From Pseudochrobactrum asaccharolyticum (GTDB lineage Bacteria > Pseudomonadota > Alphaproteobacteria > Rhizobiales > Rhizobiaceae), in the NCBI RefSeq assembly GCF_003314995.1, contig NZ_QNRH01000007.1, positions 105,178 through 169,177 on the forward strand: a stretch of 64,000 nucleotides of DNA, in the 5' to 3' direction. The first letter of the stretch is position 1. Each line of letters starts with the position of its first letter. The translations under genes and the position numbers were made by a program. The notes under the pieces are model-generated. The model did no database searches. It was not told the DNA's origin and was given only the letters and a program-made list of their open reading frames with translations. This document shows, piece by piece, positions 55,291 through 64,000 of the stretch.

Positions 55291-55747
55291 ATGATGCTGG
55301 AAGACACAGATATTGAAGTTAGGCGCATCACAGAACTTCCAGCTGATTTATCTGACTTAATCAACGATGCTGTACTCGATGGTTTTGATGGCATGAGCCT
55401 TCTTCAAGCTCAATGGAACTCTGGTGTTAACCAATTTACACGGCCAGGTGAAATATTGGCGCTCGCAACCATTAATGGTGAGTTGGCTGGTATAGGAGGT
55501 ATCACTCAAGACTTTGTTGACAGCTCCTGGCTACGTATGAGGCGGTTTTATGTGCGTCCTGCTTATCGTAGACGTGGCGTTGGGCAGGCAATTGCAAAGT
55601 TATGCTAAACTACTAAATCGTCAAATCGTATTATATGCAGCTGGTAAAGCTGCAGAGCTTTTCTGGCCAACCTTGGGTTTTGTGCCAATAGATCGTGAGA
55701 ACACAACACATATACTTGATAGAGGCCACACAGAGGCGGTGAAATAA
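55291..55747 (+). pseudogene. GNAT-family acetyltransferase, frameshifted
   Basis: The first frame (55291-55608) gives the GNAT core up to the acetyl-CoA loop (RFYVRPAYRRRGVGQAIAK). It stops just after, while a second frame (to 55747) continues with LLNRQIVLYAAGKAAELFWP and a typical LGFVPI end. One indel near 55595-55605 explains both. Re-joined, the protein would be about 150 residues, normal for the family. Confidence 0.8.
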
Positions 55748-55891
55748 AATCGAGTTTGCGAGGAAATGTTAGCTTAGTCCATAATTGAGAGCATCGGGCC
55801 TGACCTCCGACAAAGCCCGACATTTCCTCTAATCGCACCATACCTATGCGACCTCTGTAGCCTTGCGCTTTACATCGGGCACGGTTTTCAA

Positions 55892-56000
55892 TTTCGTGGC
55901 GATGATATCGAAGCGCCGAAAGACGGACTTCGCCTGATGAGTGTCAGGTATACGGTCGGCAGGTTGATGAAATGGATGAGCGTTGCTGTGGCGGGATCTA
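55892..56000 (+). pseudogene. Second, degenerate copy of the holin-like gene
   Basis: The frame FRGDDIEAPKDGLRLMSVRY and TVGRLMKWM repeats the head of the 53585-53809 protein (GDDIETLKDGLRWVFATRT), then departs after the start of the membrane helix. It is a fragment of a diverged duplicate. Confidence 0.55.
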
Positions 56001-56020
56001 TGTTTGAAGAAGGGATGGGG

Positions 56021-56599
56021 CTATTTAATTCCGGCTAATCCGGATTTTAGTCCTTTGAGCGGAGCAACTATCTCAAGTGACTGTCCTGACACTTCAGTGA
56101 AGGCAAACGTTACATCGTTGCCCTTGTTTATATGTTCGCGTGTTATAGGACCAACTGGCATCATAGCAATGCAAACAGTTTCATTACATCCTTTGTACGT
56201 GACGTCTATTGCGGTGTCTCTGCCTGAAAATTTTACCTTAAGCGGTATCTTTTGATCAGTATTCCCTAGCACCCTTAGTATCATAAAAGGATCGCTGTTT
56301 GCGGTTGCTGCTAAAGACCAGCAAAAAACCTGATTGCCAGAGGCATCAGAGATGATCTGGCTGAGATTGCAAACTTTTTCTTTTTTCTTTAGGTTCTCAT
56401 CACAAATAAGCGTCCAGTTTTCAAATGGTTGGATGGTTCGTTTATATTGCCCCCATCCGACGCCATCAGGTAATTGAACCTCAGAGCTTTTAATGAAGTA
56501 TTTGGGTGCTAAATCCTGTGCAAATGCAGTGTTCAACGTAAAGAAGCTGCTCACTGCAATTGCTAGTATAAAGGTTGAATGAATGCAGGTTTTTTTCAT
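56021..56599 (-). CDS. IalB-family (invasion-associated locus B) protein
   Basis: The 192-residue exported protein has a signal peptide (cut after NTAFA) and the IalB pattern: FENWTLICDE, paired cysteines (CNLSQII, QVFCWSL), a hydrophobic ILRVLGNTDQKIPLKVKF block and a CNETVCIAMMPVG segment. Bartonella IalB aids erythrocyte entry, but the family is common in free-living Hyphomicrobiales with unknown function. ATG 56599 fixes the leader. Confidence 0.9.
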   Translation of the reverse strand: MKKTCIHSTFILAIAVSSFFTLNTAFAQDLAPKYFIKSSEVQLPDGVGWGQYKRTIQPFENWTLICDENLKKKEKVCNLSQIISDASGNQVFCWSLAATANSDPFMILRVLGNTDQKIPLKVKFSGRDTAIDVTYKGCNETVCIAMMPVGPITREHINKGNDVTFAFTEVSGQSLEIVAPLKGLKSGLAGIK

Positions 56600-56601
56600 T
56601 A

Positions 56602-56720
56602 TTAGTTTAGCGTGAAGCTCAATCCTGCACCGACACCCCAATGTCCGCCTGATGTTGTTGCTGAGACATTTGCCCGTATATCACTGTCTTCATTGGTGTA
56701 GCCCCCGCAATTGTTGCATA
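56602..56720 (-). pseudogene. Possible outer membrane/autotransporter C-terminal remnant
   Basis: The minus strand just before the IalB gene encodes NEDSDIRANVSATTSGGHWG followed by VGAGLSFTLN and a stop, which resembles a closing beta-strand of an autotransporter or outer membrane barrel. Stops interrupt the frame upstream. Confidence 0.4.
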
Positions 56721-56769
56721 CCGCGCATCTGCCCCATACAGTCCATTAACGCCATTCATTACGCAACGT

Positions 56770-57102
56770 TTGGTTGACAATAATCCTGAAATCCTGCCAT
56801 ACACACCACCACCAGAGCCAACGCCGGAAGAACTGTGGGCGCAGATGCTGGATAAAATTCCGTGTGAATTTCGTGATATTCTCACGGATATGGGATTATT
56901 TCCACAAATGGTGGCTGCAAAAATCAATGAAATTCCGTTTGATATCGAGCGTCAAAAAGCACTCAACGTTTGGAAAGTTTCCAGCTATATCAGTCGCGCC
57001 GATCCGCATGTCAATATGATCGGCGCTATGTTTGATAAAGCGCCTATTAAAATTGATGCCATTTGGATAATTGGATTTTGTAATGCTGAATTTCATGTTT
57101 AA
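56770..57102 (+). CDS. Hypothetical protein, possibly phage-derived and truncated
   Basis: The frame gives up to 110 residues with an acidic, Pro-rich head (ILPYTPPPEPTPEELWAQML) and a helical body (IERQKALNVWKVSSYISRAD). I do not recognise it. The only starts are weak, so the N-terminus is probably missing. Coding-like composition and the prophage debris around it suggest phage origin. Confidence 0.4.
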   Translation: MVDNNPEILPYTPPPEPTPEELWAQMLDKIPCEFRDILTDMGLFPQMVAAKINEIPFDIERQKALNVWKVSSYISRADPHVNMIGAMFDKAPIKIDAIWIIGFCNAEFHV

Positions 57103-57333
57103 GAAATGTAAGGTCAGACTGAGGCGATTCAATATGTATCGGTTCTTTTTTCTTTATTTTTACTAGAGCTATATTTACGAAATGTAAACTGTAATGAGGT
57201 TTCATCTTTTGATGCCATTGGAAGTCATTCACTAATGGCATCTATAGGTGATTATTTTTGACGAGAGCCAGACTGTCCCTCTCTTTAATATTCCATGAGT
57301 GAGGCAGGCTTAATGTCACAGTGCATGAAAATA

Positions 57334-58197
57334 TTACTTGTATCTTTGCGGTACTCTCAACCCGAGTTTTTTCTTGGCTCTATAGTATTTATCCTCTGTT
57401 ACCATAGCCTTTAGGATGTTTTTCGGTGTGAAGGATTTCATAAAATCAAAATAGTATGCAGGAACTTTAGGGGCTGCCAATATATGCCGGAACAAGACAG
57501 ATATAGTATCTCTTGATTTGTAGAGGGAGCTATTAGATAGTCCTTCGGCTTGGTATTCAATAGCTTTGACGGCATCAGGAACAATGTAAATGTCGCTTGA
57601 GAGTTGCTCCAGAAAAATGTGCTCATAGCCATTTTTAAAATGAGGAGAAGGAAACCTTACTTCACCGATTGAGGTTAATTTAAATACATGGTGTTTGTCG
57701 CCCATGTAATTTGTTTTAAATTCTTTATAAGAAATACTCATTCTCTGGCTGTAGTTCTTGTGAGACGGGAACGGCTTTGAACACAATGTACAGTTGAAGC
57801 ATAACCAGTTTTTATGTGGGTTCGTAATGATTTCATTCGCTATAACCTCTAGAGAGTTATCTATCAAATAATCATCGTCATCAAGTATGAAAAAGTATGA
57901 ATTTTTGTTTTTGTTTTCAATTTTGGCGTAATCTATCATTGTATTTTTTGATTTATTTGAGCCAACATTATTTTTAATTTTTATATATTTAATTATTTTT
58001 TGTTGATCAGCAATTTCCTCGAGTTTTGAATAGTTTTGATTGGAGCCGTCGTTAAATATTATAAACTTATAGTTTTTGTAATTTTGTTTCAAAACAGAGG
58101 CAACAGCTCTTAAGACAAGCTCCGGTCTGTTGTATGTCGACATTATTATGTAAAAAAATGGCGGCTCGACTATGCTGGGCAGGAGGTTGTCATGCAT
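57334..58197 (-). CDS. GT2-family glycosyltransferase
   Basis: The 287-residue protein has the GT-A fold start (YIIMSTYNRPELVLRAVASV) and a DxD-type acidic run (FILDDDDYLID, about 100-110) that binds the nucleotide sugar and metal. Very AT-rich coding sequence suggests transfer. It is the only intact gene of a small surface-glycan group whose other two genes are broken. ATG 58197 is the natural start. Confidence 0.9.
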   Translation of the reverse strand: MHDNLLPSIVEPPFFYIIMSTYNRPELVLRAVASVLKQNYKNYKFIIFNDGSNQNYSKLEEIADQQKIIKYIKIKNNVGSNKSKNTMIDYAKIENKNKNSYFFILDDDDYLIDNSLEVIANEIITNPHKNWLCFNCTLCSKPFPSHKNYSQRMSISYKEFKTNYMGDKHHVFKLTSIGEVRFPSPHFKNGYEHIFLEQLSSDIYIVPDAVKAIEYQAEGLSNSSLYKSRDTISVLFRHILAAPKVPAYYFDFMKSFTPKNILKAMVTEDKYYRAKKKLGLRVPQRYK

Positions 58198-58243
58198 TGG
58201 TTTGTCTCGTTGGCTGATAATTTATATATTAGAGGGCGTTATA

Positions 58244-58746
58244 TTATAGTGAGTGTCGCTCTATAAAATCGTCAATTGGAAGAAAGAAATCATCTAGATA
58301 TTTTTTAATTTTTTCGTCAGGCCAGTTCCACCAAGCAATGTTTTGTAAGTTGTGGATGGCTTCTTCATTGAACCTATAGCGTATCAGTCTTGCAGGATTT
58401 CCTGCAACCACCGCATAGGGGGGACATCCTTAGTGATGACCGCTCCCGCTCTAACTACTGCGCTGTTCCCAATTTCTACTTTTGGTAAGATTATAGCGCG
58501 TCGACCAACCCAGACATCGTGCCCAATATGGATGCCGCCCTCATTAAGCAGGTTTACGCTGTCAGCCATATTCGGATCGAGTGTCTCCCTGAGTGGAAAA
58601 GTGGATGCTGTGCTCATTGGGTGGTTCGCACGGGCAAGTAAAATTTTTTCGAATGCAAACGAATAAAATTCGCCTATAATAATTGGGCTCAGCTCACTAC
58701 ATACATATATTGTTTTTGGTTGAATTACGTAGGTATGCCGATCAAT
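58244..58746 (-). pseudogene. Hexapeptide-repeat acyltransferase (WbbJ/CatB-like), frameshifted
   Basis: The minus strand encodes IIIGEFYSFAFEKILLARAN, then HIGHDVWVGRRAIILPKVEI and [10 protein letters not shown], the left-handed beta-helix acetyltransferase pattern. At a tract of six C (six G on the plus strand, 58428-58433) the frame shifts. Adding one base restores [16 protein letters not shown] and a normal C-terminus ending at 58244. No good start codon is seen before the first repeat, so the 5' end may also be lost. Confidence 0.8.
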
Positions 58747-58750
58747 TTAC

Positions 58751-59082
58751 GCGTGTGCTGGTAGGAGACATTATTTTCTGAAATCTAATTTTGTTATTAG
58801 GTTTCTGAATGATAAAATGAAGAAAATATACCTTAATTCAAAACAAGATATGAACTCTATGAATTGTATTCCATAATCCTTCTCTATTTATTTAGAAAGC
58901 ATCTCACATGTTTTACCAATGATATGATTTTTGCATGTCTTTATGAGGCAGAGTGTAATCTGTATTACAAATTGCAAAGCAGTCATTTGCATAAATGGTT
59001 GCCTACAAACAATATTTTTATTTTTACGGCTTAGTAAAAAATTGGAAACTACAAATGTTGTCTTACTTATCTCAAGTGTTTC
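58751..59082. other. AT-rich intergenic region
   Basis: No supported gene is seen between the acyltransferase and glycosyltransferase remnants. A 142-codon minus-strand frame here overlaps the coding strand of the next gene and is rejected. Confidence 0.4.
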
Positions 59083-59872
59083 ATGAAAGAAGATGAGACT
59101 TGTAAATTGAGGTGTGTGAAGACAACGGTGAATATGGTTTGGATCGGGGATACTCTTGGCCTGATTCATGCGGCGTGTTTGTGTTCTCTTATAAGGCTTG
59201 GACACGATGTTGTGCCTCATGCTTACGGTAGGCCGCATGATACCCCTGATGGCGTCCGGCTTTTTGATGCTGGTAAGTTGATGAGAGAGGCCGAAGTTGA
59301 GGTCTTTAAACGACATAATTTGCTAGCGTATGCATTCGACATATATCGTTATCGTAGCCAGCGAGAGGGAATGGGACTTTACGTCGATTGTGACGTCTTT
59401 TGCTTGGAGTCCTTTGCAGATGAGGAGTATGTTTTCACATGGGAAAGCGGCCATCTTATTGCTAACGGTATTTTAAAAAATCCGCATGATAGTGAGCTTT
59501 TGAGGCGTATCCTGAAGGATTCTGAAAACCCGCATTTCATTCCCCCCTTGGTTGCCATTTAAAAAGCAACGTAAAATGAGACTCAAAAAAATAATTGGTC
59601 GGGGAAAACATGTTGCCGATCAGGAATGGGGTGTTATTGGGCCAACCTTGCTTACACATCATGTACAAAGGTTAGGCCTTGAGAGTTTGGCAGTGCCGAC
59701 GGACAGTTATTCTCCAATGTACGGTCTGTTGAGCAATCTACTGTTTGAAGAGGGGTTATCAGTCAGCGATCTCGTTACCTCTCGCACTATTGGTCTGCAT
59801 CTTTACAATTCAGGACTTAAAGGAAAAGAAATTAAGCCTAATACTCCTTTATACGAAATCATTAATTCCTAG
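59083..59872 (+). pseudogene. Capsular-type sugar transferase (GT32-like), frameshifted
   Basis: The first frame (59083-59562) carries MVWIGDTLGLIHAACLCSLI, the region AFDIYRYRSQREGMGLYVDC and the DCDVFCLESF acidic motif of DxD-sugar transferases. It ends early at IPPLVAI. A second frame (to 59872) continues with LPFKKQRKMRLKKIIGRGKH and GVIGPTLLTHHVQRLGLESL. The switch falls at six C (59542-59547); one C fewer would join them as one protein of about 260 residues. The start may be later than 59083. Confidence 0.8.
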
Positions 59873-59875
59873 AAT

Positions 59876-59905
59876 AAGCCGCCATAAGGCGGTTTATTTC
59901 TGTTC
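59876..59905 (+). terminator. Weak terminator after sugar transferase remnant
   Basis: CCGCC (59879-59883) pairs with GGCGG (59888-59892), and a T-rich tail follows. Confidence 0.5.
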
Positions 59906-60156
59906 TATGCACCGCAGCTGAGACGATGATCTTATCTCCAGAGGTGATTAAGCCAGCTTTAATCTTGATTAATCAATTTAATGATAACTATATAATAATG
60001 CTGCTAAAATAATTCTTGAAGCGGCCAAAAACTGACAAATAGTTGTGAACGACAGGCTCAAATTTCACACTACCCTTGATTGGAACTCAAGCGCTTATCA
60101 TATTACAATTAAGCATAGTCTATACATGGCCAGTTTTAGGTTGAATAATCGGTATA
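59906..60156. other. AT-rich stretch, nothing recognised
   Basis: Only short chance frames occur; no RNA gene, repeat or operator was seen. Confidence 0.4.
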
Positions 60157-60794
60157 TTAGCCGTGATATCCAATTTGAGAAAATTTTATTTCATAAAATA
60201 AAGTTTGAACCGTGTTCAGCGCGTTAATCTTTTCTTGAAGACTTAAAATGCAAAAACCTGCATCGCTTTTTAAGCTAGCATGCACTTTAGTGTTTCTCAT
60301 TTTGTTCCAAGTATTTATGCGATTAGGTTGAATCTTTCCTATAGTTTCAAGCCATCGCATTTTTACGATTGCACGTTCACTGTTAATTCCACCAAGCATG
60401 TTATTAATACGATTTTTATTCTTTTTATAGGACTGTGTTTTATCTAGTTTATTTAATATAAATTGTTTTAAGTTTAAATTATTTCTTTGCTCCTTTTGAA
60501 ATTCTTTGAGTTCCTTTTCCTTTGTATTTCTATGAGGTTCGCAACTCCCTCTACTGCAACAGATAAACCTATCGCATATGATTCAAATGATTTAGAGCTG
60601 GCTTCGTGTGCACTATGGGTAAATGCTGATAAGTTATGCCAGTTCGCCGTATCTTCCCCATTGGATATATAATTGAAATAACATATAAATAACTTCCGGC
60701 AATCGGTCAGATTGCGTGCTACTGGTCTTCCTAGTTTGAATGATAGTGATGTTTCGTGGGTCGACTTGAAGTAATATATCCCATTTTTATACAC
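60157..60794 (-). pseudogene. HEPN-like protein, frameshifted
   Basis: The first part (60474-60794) gives STHETSLSFKLGRPVARNLT and a helix FESYAIGLSVAVEGVANLIE. The second (about 60157-60540, another frame) gives ELKEFQKEQRNNLNLKQFIL and ends near WNKMRNTKVHAS. W..MRN..VH is typical of HEPN-type helical domains found in RNase toxins and phage-defence proteins. One base lost in the A-rich run near 60525 would rejoin them. Family assignment is tentative; the frameshift is clear. Confidence 0.5.
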
Positions 60795-60862
60795 AATTTT
60801 GGGGTGTGGGGTACGCTACAGTAATCTCTACATTTAAAACATGCGTGACAAAGGTGTGATTT

Positions 60863-60952
60863 ATGTGCAAGTTTCTCATTCCGCTGCTGCTGCTCTGTGC
60901 CGTGATTACGGCTTGCCAGAAAACGACATCCCCAAATGTGTGCTCAGGGTAA
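60863..60952 (+). CDS. Rz1-like phage lysis lipoprotein, truncated
   Basis: A 29-residue frame reads MCKFLIPLLLLCAVITACQK and ends CSG. It has a short lipoprotein leader with Cys at about 18, the design of Rz1-type spanin lipoproteins, but it stops after about 11 mature residues. It is probably the stump of a decayed phage lysis gene. Confidence 0.45.
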   Translation: MCKFLIPLLLLCAVITACQKTTSPNVCSG

Positions 60953-61006
60953 AACACCTTCTTTGCCCCGCGTTTTTCATAGTGGTTATGTTTTTTGATC
61001 GCTCGA

Positions 61007-61477
61007 CTAGGTATTTGCGCGATACGCCAAGTAATGTCGCCGCTCCGGCCATGCCCACCGGTGTAAGATTTGTTGCCTAACTCGGTAGATCACCAATTCT
61101 CCACCTCCTTGCGCCAAGGCTTCGTGGCTTGCGGGTACAAACATTGCGCGAGGTGGCAGTGTTTTCGTAGGTGCAGGCTTTGGTTGCTTCCGGCCTGCCA
61201 GAGCAGACTTTGCTTGTACAGCGCCGCTGGCCTTGTCGCGCTGTCGGTCGAATTTTCTGACACGCCGAATATCGTCAGCCGTCTTTTTAACTTGGCAGAC
61301 ACGGCAGAGCAGGCGGCCATTGGGAACCGTTGTCTCGCCACCGAGTGCGCAGGGTAGAATATGATCGACTTCGCCTTCACCGGTTTTGAGCATGACAGAA
61401 CATTTTTTACACTTGCCGTTTGCACGGGTGATGATTTGCGCTTTGATCTTGCGGGAGAACTCCATGCGCTTGCTCAT
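61007..61477 (-). CDS. HNH endonuclease-like protein, probably phage-derived
   Basis: The 156-residue frame carries a zinc-ribbon HNH core: CKKC (23, 26), VDHILPCALGG (Asp38, His39), Asn53 and LLCRVC (58, 61). The residue after the last Cys is Gln62, where family members usually have His, so catalysis may be lost. The basic middle (KSALAGRKQPKPAPTKTLPP) fits phage HNH proteins. The last 40 residues do not resemble the family and may be read-through. The start overlaps the next upstream gene by four bases. Confidence 0.8.
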   Translation of the reverse strand: MSKRMEFSRKIKAQIITRANGKCKKCSVMLKTGEGEVDHILPCALGGETTVPNGRLLCRVCQVKKTADDIRRVRKFDRQRDKASGAVQAKSALAGRKQPKPAPTKTLPPRAMFVPASHEALAQGGGELVIYRVRQQILHRWAWPERRHYLAYRANT

Positions 61478-61686
61478 GAATGAACCTCATTGAAGTTGAG
61501 GGCAGACAAAGCTGCAGCCAGTTCATCAGCCAGAATATCGGCGATCCGGTCGTTCAGGCGCTTTTGACGGTTGGCCAATACTTCCTGTGCGTTTCTCAAT
61601 TCAGTTGTTGAGCGGATATGAGCAAGTGCCAGTTTCTTATTACGGCGAAACGCATAAGGAGCGGTTAGGGGAACTGTCTGCATCAT
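61474..61686 (-). CDS. Small hypothetical phage protein
   Basis: This 70-residue charged, helical protein (RSTTELRNAQEVLANRQKRL) is not recognised. It overlaps both neighbours by four bases (HNH gene and Bet remnant), as phage recombination genes often do, so it belongs to the same former phage operon. Confidence 0.55.
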   Translation of the reverse strand: MMQTVPLTAPYAFRRNKKLALAHIRSTTELRNAQEVLANRQKRLNDRIADILADELAAALSALNFNEVHS

Positions 61687-62285
61687 GCTGCGGCTCCTGT
61701 ATCGATTGTGGCAAGGCAGCGCTCTTTGATTTTAAGGACGACACCCTGCGCATAATCATCACCTTCGAGAACTGACAGCGGATCGTGTGACGACCAGATA
61801 TCCTCGAGTGTTTCGATGTCACCGGCCATAGCCGGTGCTTCCTTGAGCTCTGTGAGGAAAGCAGTGCTATCGAATGGATTTGTTGATGTTTCATGTTCGG
61901 CTGGCATGATTAGCGGCGGAGCCATAACTACAGCGTGAGTGATGACTTCAGGTGAACGTTCAGCTTCATCCGGATCAATGATCCCTGCAAAGCCGATAGC
62001 GTAGCGAGTACACTGAATTGCAGCTTTGTGACGAAGCATAAGCTTTGGCCATTTTTGTCATGGCTCGGTTGGTCGCTTACATTCGTCCATATATTCGGTG
62101 ACGACTGTCGGACGATTGCGGTCTTTGCGGTAGATGGAGCATTTAACCGCGATCAGATTACGCTTGTCGTCAAACTCATCCTCAAAATCGATACCGTCAC
62201 ACTGTGGGTGCGAGTTGATCAGATTGAACCAGCCATCCACGCCAACGATTGGCTGAACACCGCCACCCTTCTTCGGGAAGCCAAC
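61683..62285 (-). pseudogene. Phage Bet/RecT single-strand annealing protein, broken
   Basis: The minus-strand frame reads KGGGVQPIVGVDGWFNLINS, then KDRNRPTVVTEYMDECKRPT, then LMLRHKAAIQCTRYAIGFAG and IIDPDEAERSPEV. This is the Bet/RecT order. A TGA (62058-62060) replaces the expected Trp codon in TEPW, in frame, so one base change stops translation. The N-terminal third is missing; the sequence before about 62285 is unrelated. Confidence 0.85.
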
Positions 62286-62324
62286 GGGCGCAAATCATGC
62301 CGGAAAACAACTATAGCTCTACGG

Positions 62325-62794
62325 CTTGTCGAAACTGAGAAAGAGATGAAATCTGTGGCTGCAGCAAACCGCATGAAGATGGGATTGTCTGCGAAAGTAG
62401 CCGGCACTCAGGAAGCAGGATCTGTGCTGGGGCGGCTGCATCTGCTTAATCCGGATGAAATCACCAGTGCACAGTTCGAGGCCGGTATGCGAATGGCTGA
62501 GGGCTATGCCCGTTCTATGCTTTGGCAGGTATTCCGTTCCCGAGTGTCAAAGCAATGGATATCGCTCATGTACATGGATTAGGCAACATAGACAGGCTTG
62601 ATGCTGCACGAATTGCAATAAATCGCATCATGAAGATTGAGACGGTCTTAGGGCTGGTGGATCTCGCCGGAAAACCGGTGACATCAAAGGTCTGTGTGCT
62701 GGACGAGGGCGAAGGAATGCAGATGCCTCATATGATAGGTTATCTCAAGTGTGGTCTGCTTGCCTTGGTTGAGCATTATGAAATATGCACATGA
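62325..62794 (+). pseudogene. Phage hypothetical gene, frameshifted
   Basis: One frame gives AAANRMKMGLSAKVAGTQEA and NPDEITSAQFEAGMRMAEGY. It breaks near 62530-62545, and another frame continues with GLGNIDRLDAARIAINRIMK and ends LLALVEHYEICT. Both parts resemble a phage-type protein common in this bacterial order, but its function is unknown. Confidence 0.55.
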
Positions 62795-63082
62795 ACATAA
62801 AGTGATTTACTCATGAACTTGACGAGAACATGAATAAATGTCACGTTTATGACATTGGGATAATCCGATTTGGAAGGCAGCTTAAAGGCTGTCTTTTTTA
62901 TATTCTTTATTAAGCGGCTTGTTATTTGCTAAGATTCCCGCTTGGGCTTTTTTGTTCTCTTGGTGAGTGAGTTCAAAGAACATACGATGAAATAATTGGC
63001 GGTTTGAATAATTGTGTAGCTCTATAATTTAAAATTTCAATATAATTAAATATTGTTGATTTTGATTCTAGGTGAGTTTTTG
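62795..63082. other. AT-rich intergenic region with a weak hairpin
   Basis: AGGCAGC and GCTGTCT near 62875-62892 form a hairpin followed by TTTTTT, a possible terminator for the preceding phage remnant. No gene is seen. Confidence 0.4.
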
Positions 63083-63607
63083 ATGCTGAGATTTATACTT
63101 TGTTTTTTAATGATATTATTTTCTAATTCTGCTTTTGCTCTGAGTGATAATGATAGGGCAATTATCAGGGCGACATTCGATCAGGTGATGTTGGATATTA
63201 AGAATAATAATATGCAGGGGATGGTAGCAGCGTCGCCTCCCGAATTTACCCGTACAATACACGAAATTTTTGGATTAGACGATAAAACCGCTGTGAAGGA
63301 GTACGAAGATCGTCTGAAAAATGGAGATGATAGCTATAGAATTTTGGAAGTTAGTTATGACTTAGATAAGATTGTGAGTGTAAAAACAAAAAGCAACCTT
63401 GAATACGCTTTGATACCCACGCAAGATATAGTTCAAATAACGAGGTGGCGGGTTAAAGGCAAAGGCACTACGATAGCTCTTAAAGATGGCTCTAAGTGGT
63501 ATCTAGTAAGGATAGACACGCGAGTAGTTTTCAAAACTCTCCAGTTACTTTATCCAGATTTAGCTGATTTGGATATGCCTCCTAACTCGACGGAAATTTT
63601 GGAATAG
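63083..63607 (+). CDS. Exported protein of unknown function
   Basis: The 174-residue protein has a signal peptide (MLRFILCFLMILFSNSAFA) and a mature part with helices and strands (RAIIRATFDQVMLDIKNNNM; TRWRVKGKGTTIALKDGSKW). I do not recognise the family. AGGTGAG lies 6 bases before ATG 63083, better than the upstream TTG. Codon use is AT-rich like the rest of this end of the window. Confidence 0.75.
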   Translation: MLRFILCFLMILFSNSAFALSDNDRAIIRATFDQVMLDIKNNNMQGMVAASPPEFTRTIHEIFGLDDKTAVKEYEDRLKNGDDSYRILEVSYDLDKIVSVKTKSNLEYALIPTQDIVQITRWRVKGKGTTIALKDGSKWYLVRIDTRVVFKTLQLLYPDLADLDMPPNSTEILE

Positions 63608-63665
63608 CTAGGTGGTGATCAGTATTTGTAGGCCTCGTAAGGTTGCTGCTGCTTAATGGGGGAAG

Positions 63666-63920
63666 TCAATTGTTATTTGACTTGAATAGAGGAGCTAAGT
63701 TCGGGCTTAAATCCTTTGTAAATGTATCAATTTCTTTTATCTCGTGGCAAACTACCTCTTTACCATGTGATATTTCCTGCCGACTTTCTGCCAAGAGTTT
63801 AATAAAAAGCGGTTCGTCGAGTGGTACTATACCTGTAGCGCTTATATAGCCGTGGTAATACTGATAATTATCTTCGAATTTTTCACAGCTTTCGTGTGCA
63901 GCAACTGACCTGGGCCCCAA
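63666..63920 (-). CDS. Small hypothetical protein
   Basis: The 84-residue frame starts at TTG 63920, right behind a strong GGAGGAG, and encodes an acidic protein (LAESRQEISHGKEVVCHEIK) without a signal or membrane segment. It is not recognised. An alternative ATG at 63931 in another frame uses the same region but is short. Confidence 0.4.
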   Translation of the reverse strand: MGPRSVAAHESCEKFEDNYQYYHGYISATGIVPLDEPLFIKLLAESRQEISHGKEVVCHEIKEIDTFTKDLSPNLAPLFKSNNN

Positions 63921-64000
63921 TGCTCCTCCATTTTTCAGGAGAGTCTTAGGTTATACTATTGGCCTTAAGCGGCCCGTTTTTCTAGAGCCATTTTTATTGC

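Noticed and set aside
58888..59316. Minus-strand 142-codon frame
   Set aside because: It is antisense to the conserved sugar transferase motifs, so it is a shadow frame.

Overview
The window looks like chromosomal DNA of an alphaproteobacterium of the Hyphomicrobiales, probably a Brucellaceae-type genome (Ochrobactrum/Pseudochrobactrum relatives). This is inferred from gene types (IalB, Aap-type amino acid importer, oligopeptide and Ugp-type ABC systems, NodT-type outer membrane factor) and moderate GC. The genus cannot be fixed from the sequence alone. No rRNA, tRNA or CRISPR array was seen.

Layout. 1-591: start of an RND efflux adaptor on the minus strand behind a textbook SoxR-type promoter. 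1.06-10.2 kb: two tandem ECF sigma / FecR anti-sigma / TonB receptor modules, probably for heme or siderophore uptake. 10.2-17.0 kb: an oligopeptide-type ABC importer with a creatininase-family amidohydrolase, divergent from a MarR regulator and the binding protein, with two palindromic operators between. 17.0-22.0 kb: LysR, a PatB/MalY-type C-S lyase, an M20 amidohydrolase and an AbgT transporter, which together look like a conjugate-degradation unit.

22.2-29.7 kb is an AT-richer island bracketed by decayed IS3-family fragments. It encodes an AfsA-type hotdog protein translationally coupled to a HAD phosphatase, a DUF2165-like membrane protein, two paralogous unknown proteins flanking a TauD/TfdA dioxygenase, a DHA2 exporter and a divergent MerR regulator. 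AfsA plus phosphatase is the core logic of gamma-butyrolactone/butenolide signal synthesis in Streptomyces. This is the best candidate in the window for an undescribed small-molecule (signal or metabolite) system.

29.8-38.1 kb: an M81 (MlrC-like) peptidase, RidA, a sugar-type ABC importer, SDR, RpiR regulator and an NTF2-like protein, probably one regulon for an unknown N-containing substrate. 38.1-42.1 kb: decayed tryptophan dioxygenase and IS6 pieces, LysR, a monooxygenase-like protein and an MFS exporter. 42.3-47.0 kb: an aaeXAB-like aromatic acid efflux operon with its own outer membrane factor. 47.4-52.9 kb: YqaA-like protein, Aap-like amino acid importer without its ATPase, and a GntR regulator.

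53-64 kb is an AT-rich, decaying accessory zone. It holds IS3 and prophage remnants (holin-like, Rz1-like, Bet/RecT, HNH), CsbD, an orphan Imm11 immunity protein, a frameshifted GNAT, IalB, and glycan genes. Two of the glycan genes are broken exactly at six-base C tracts.
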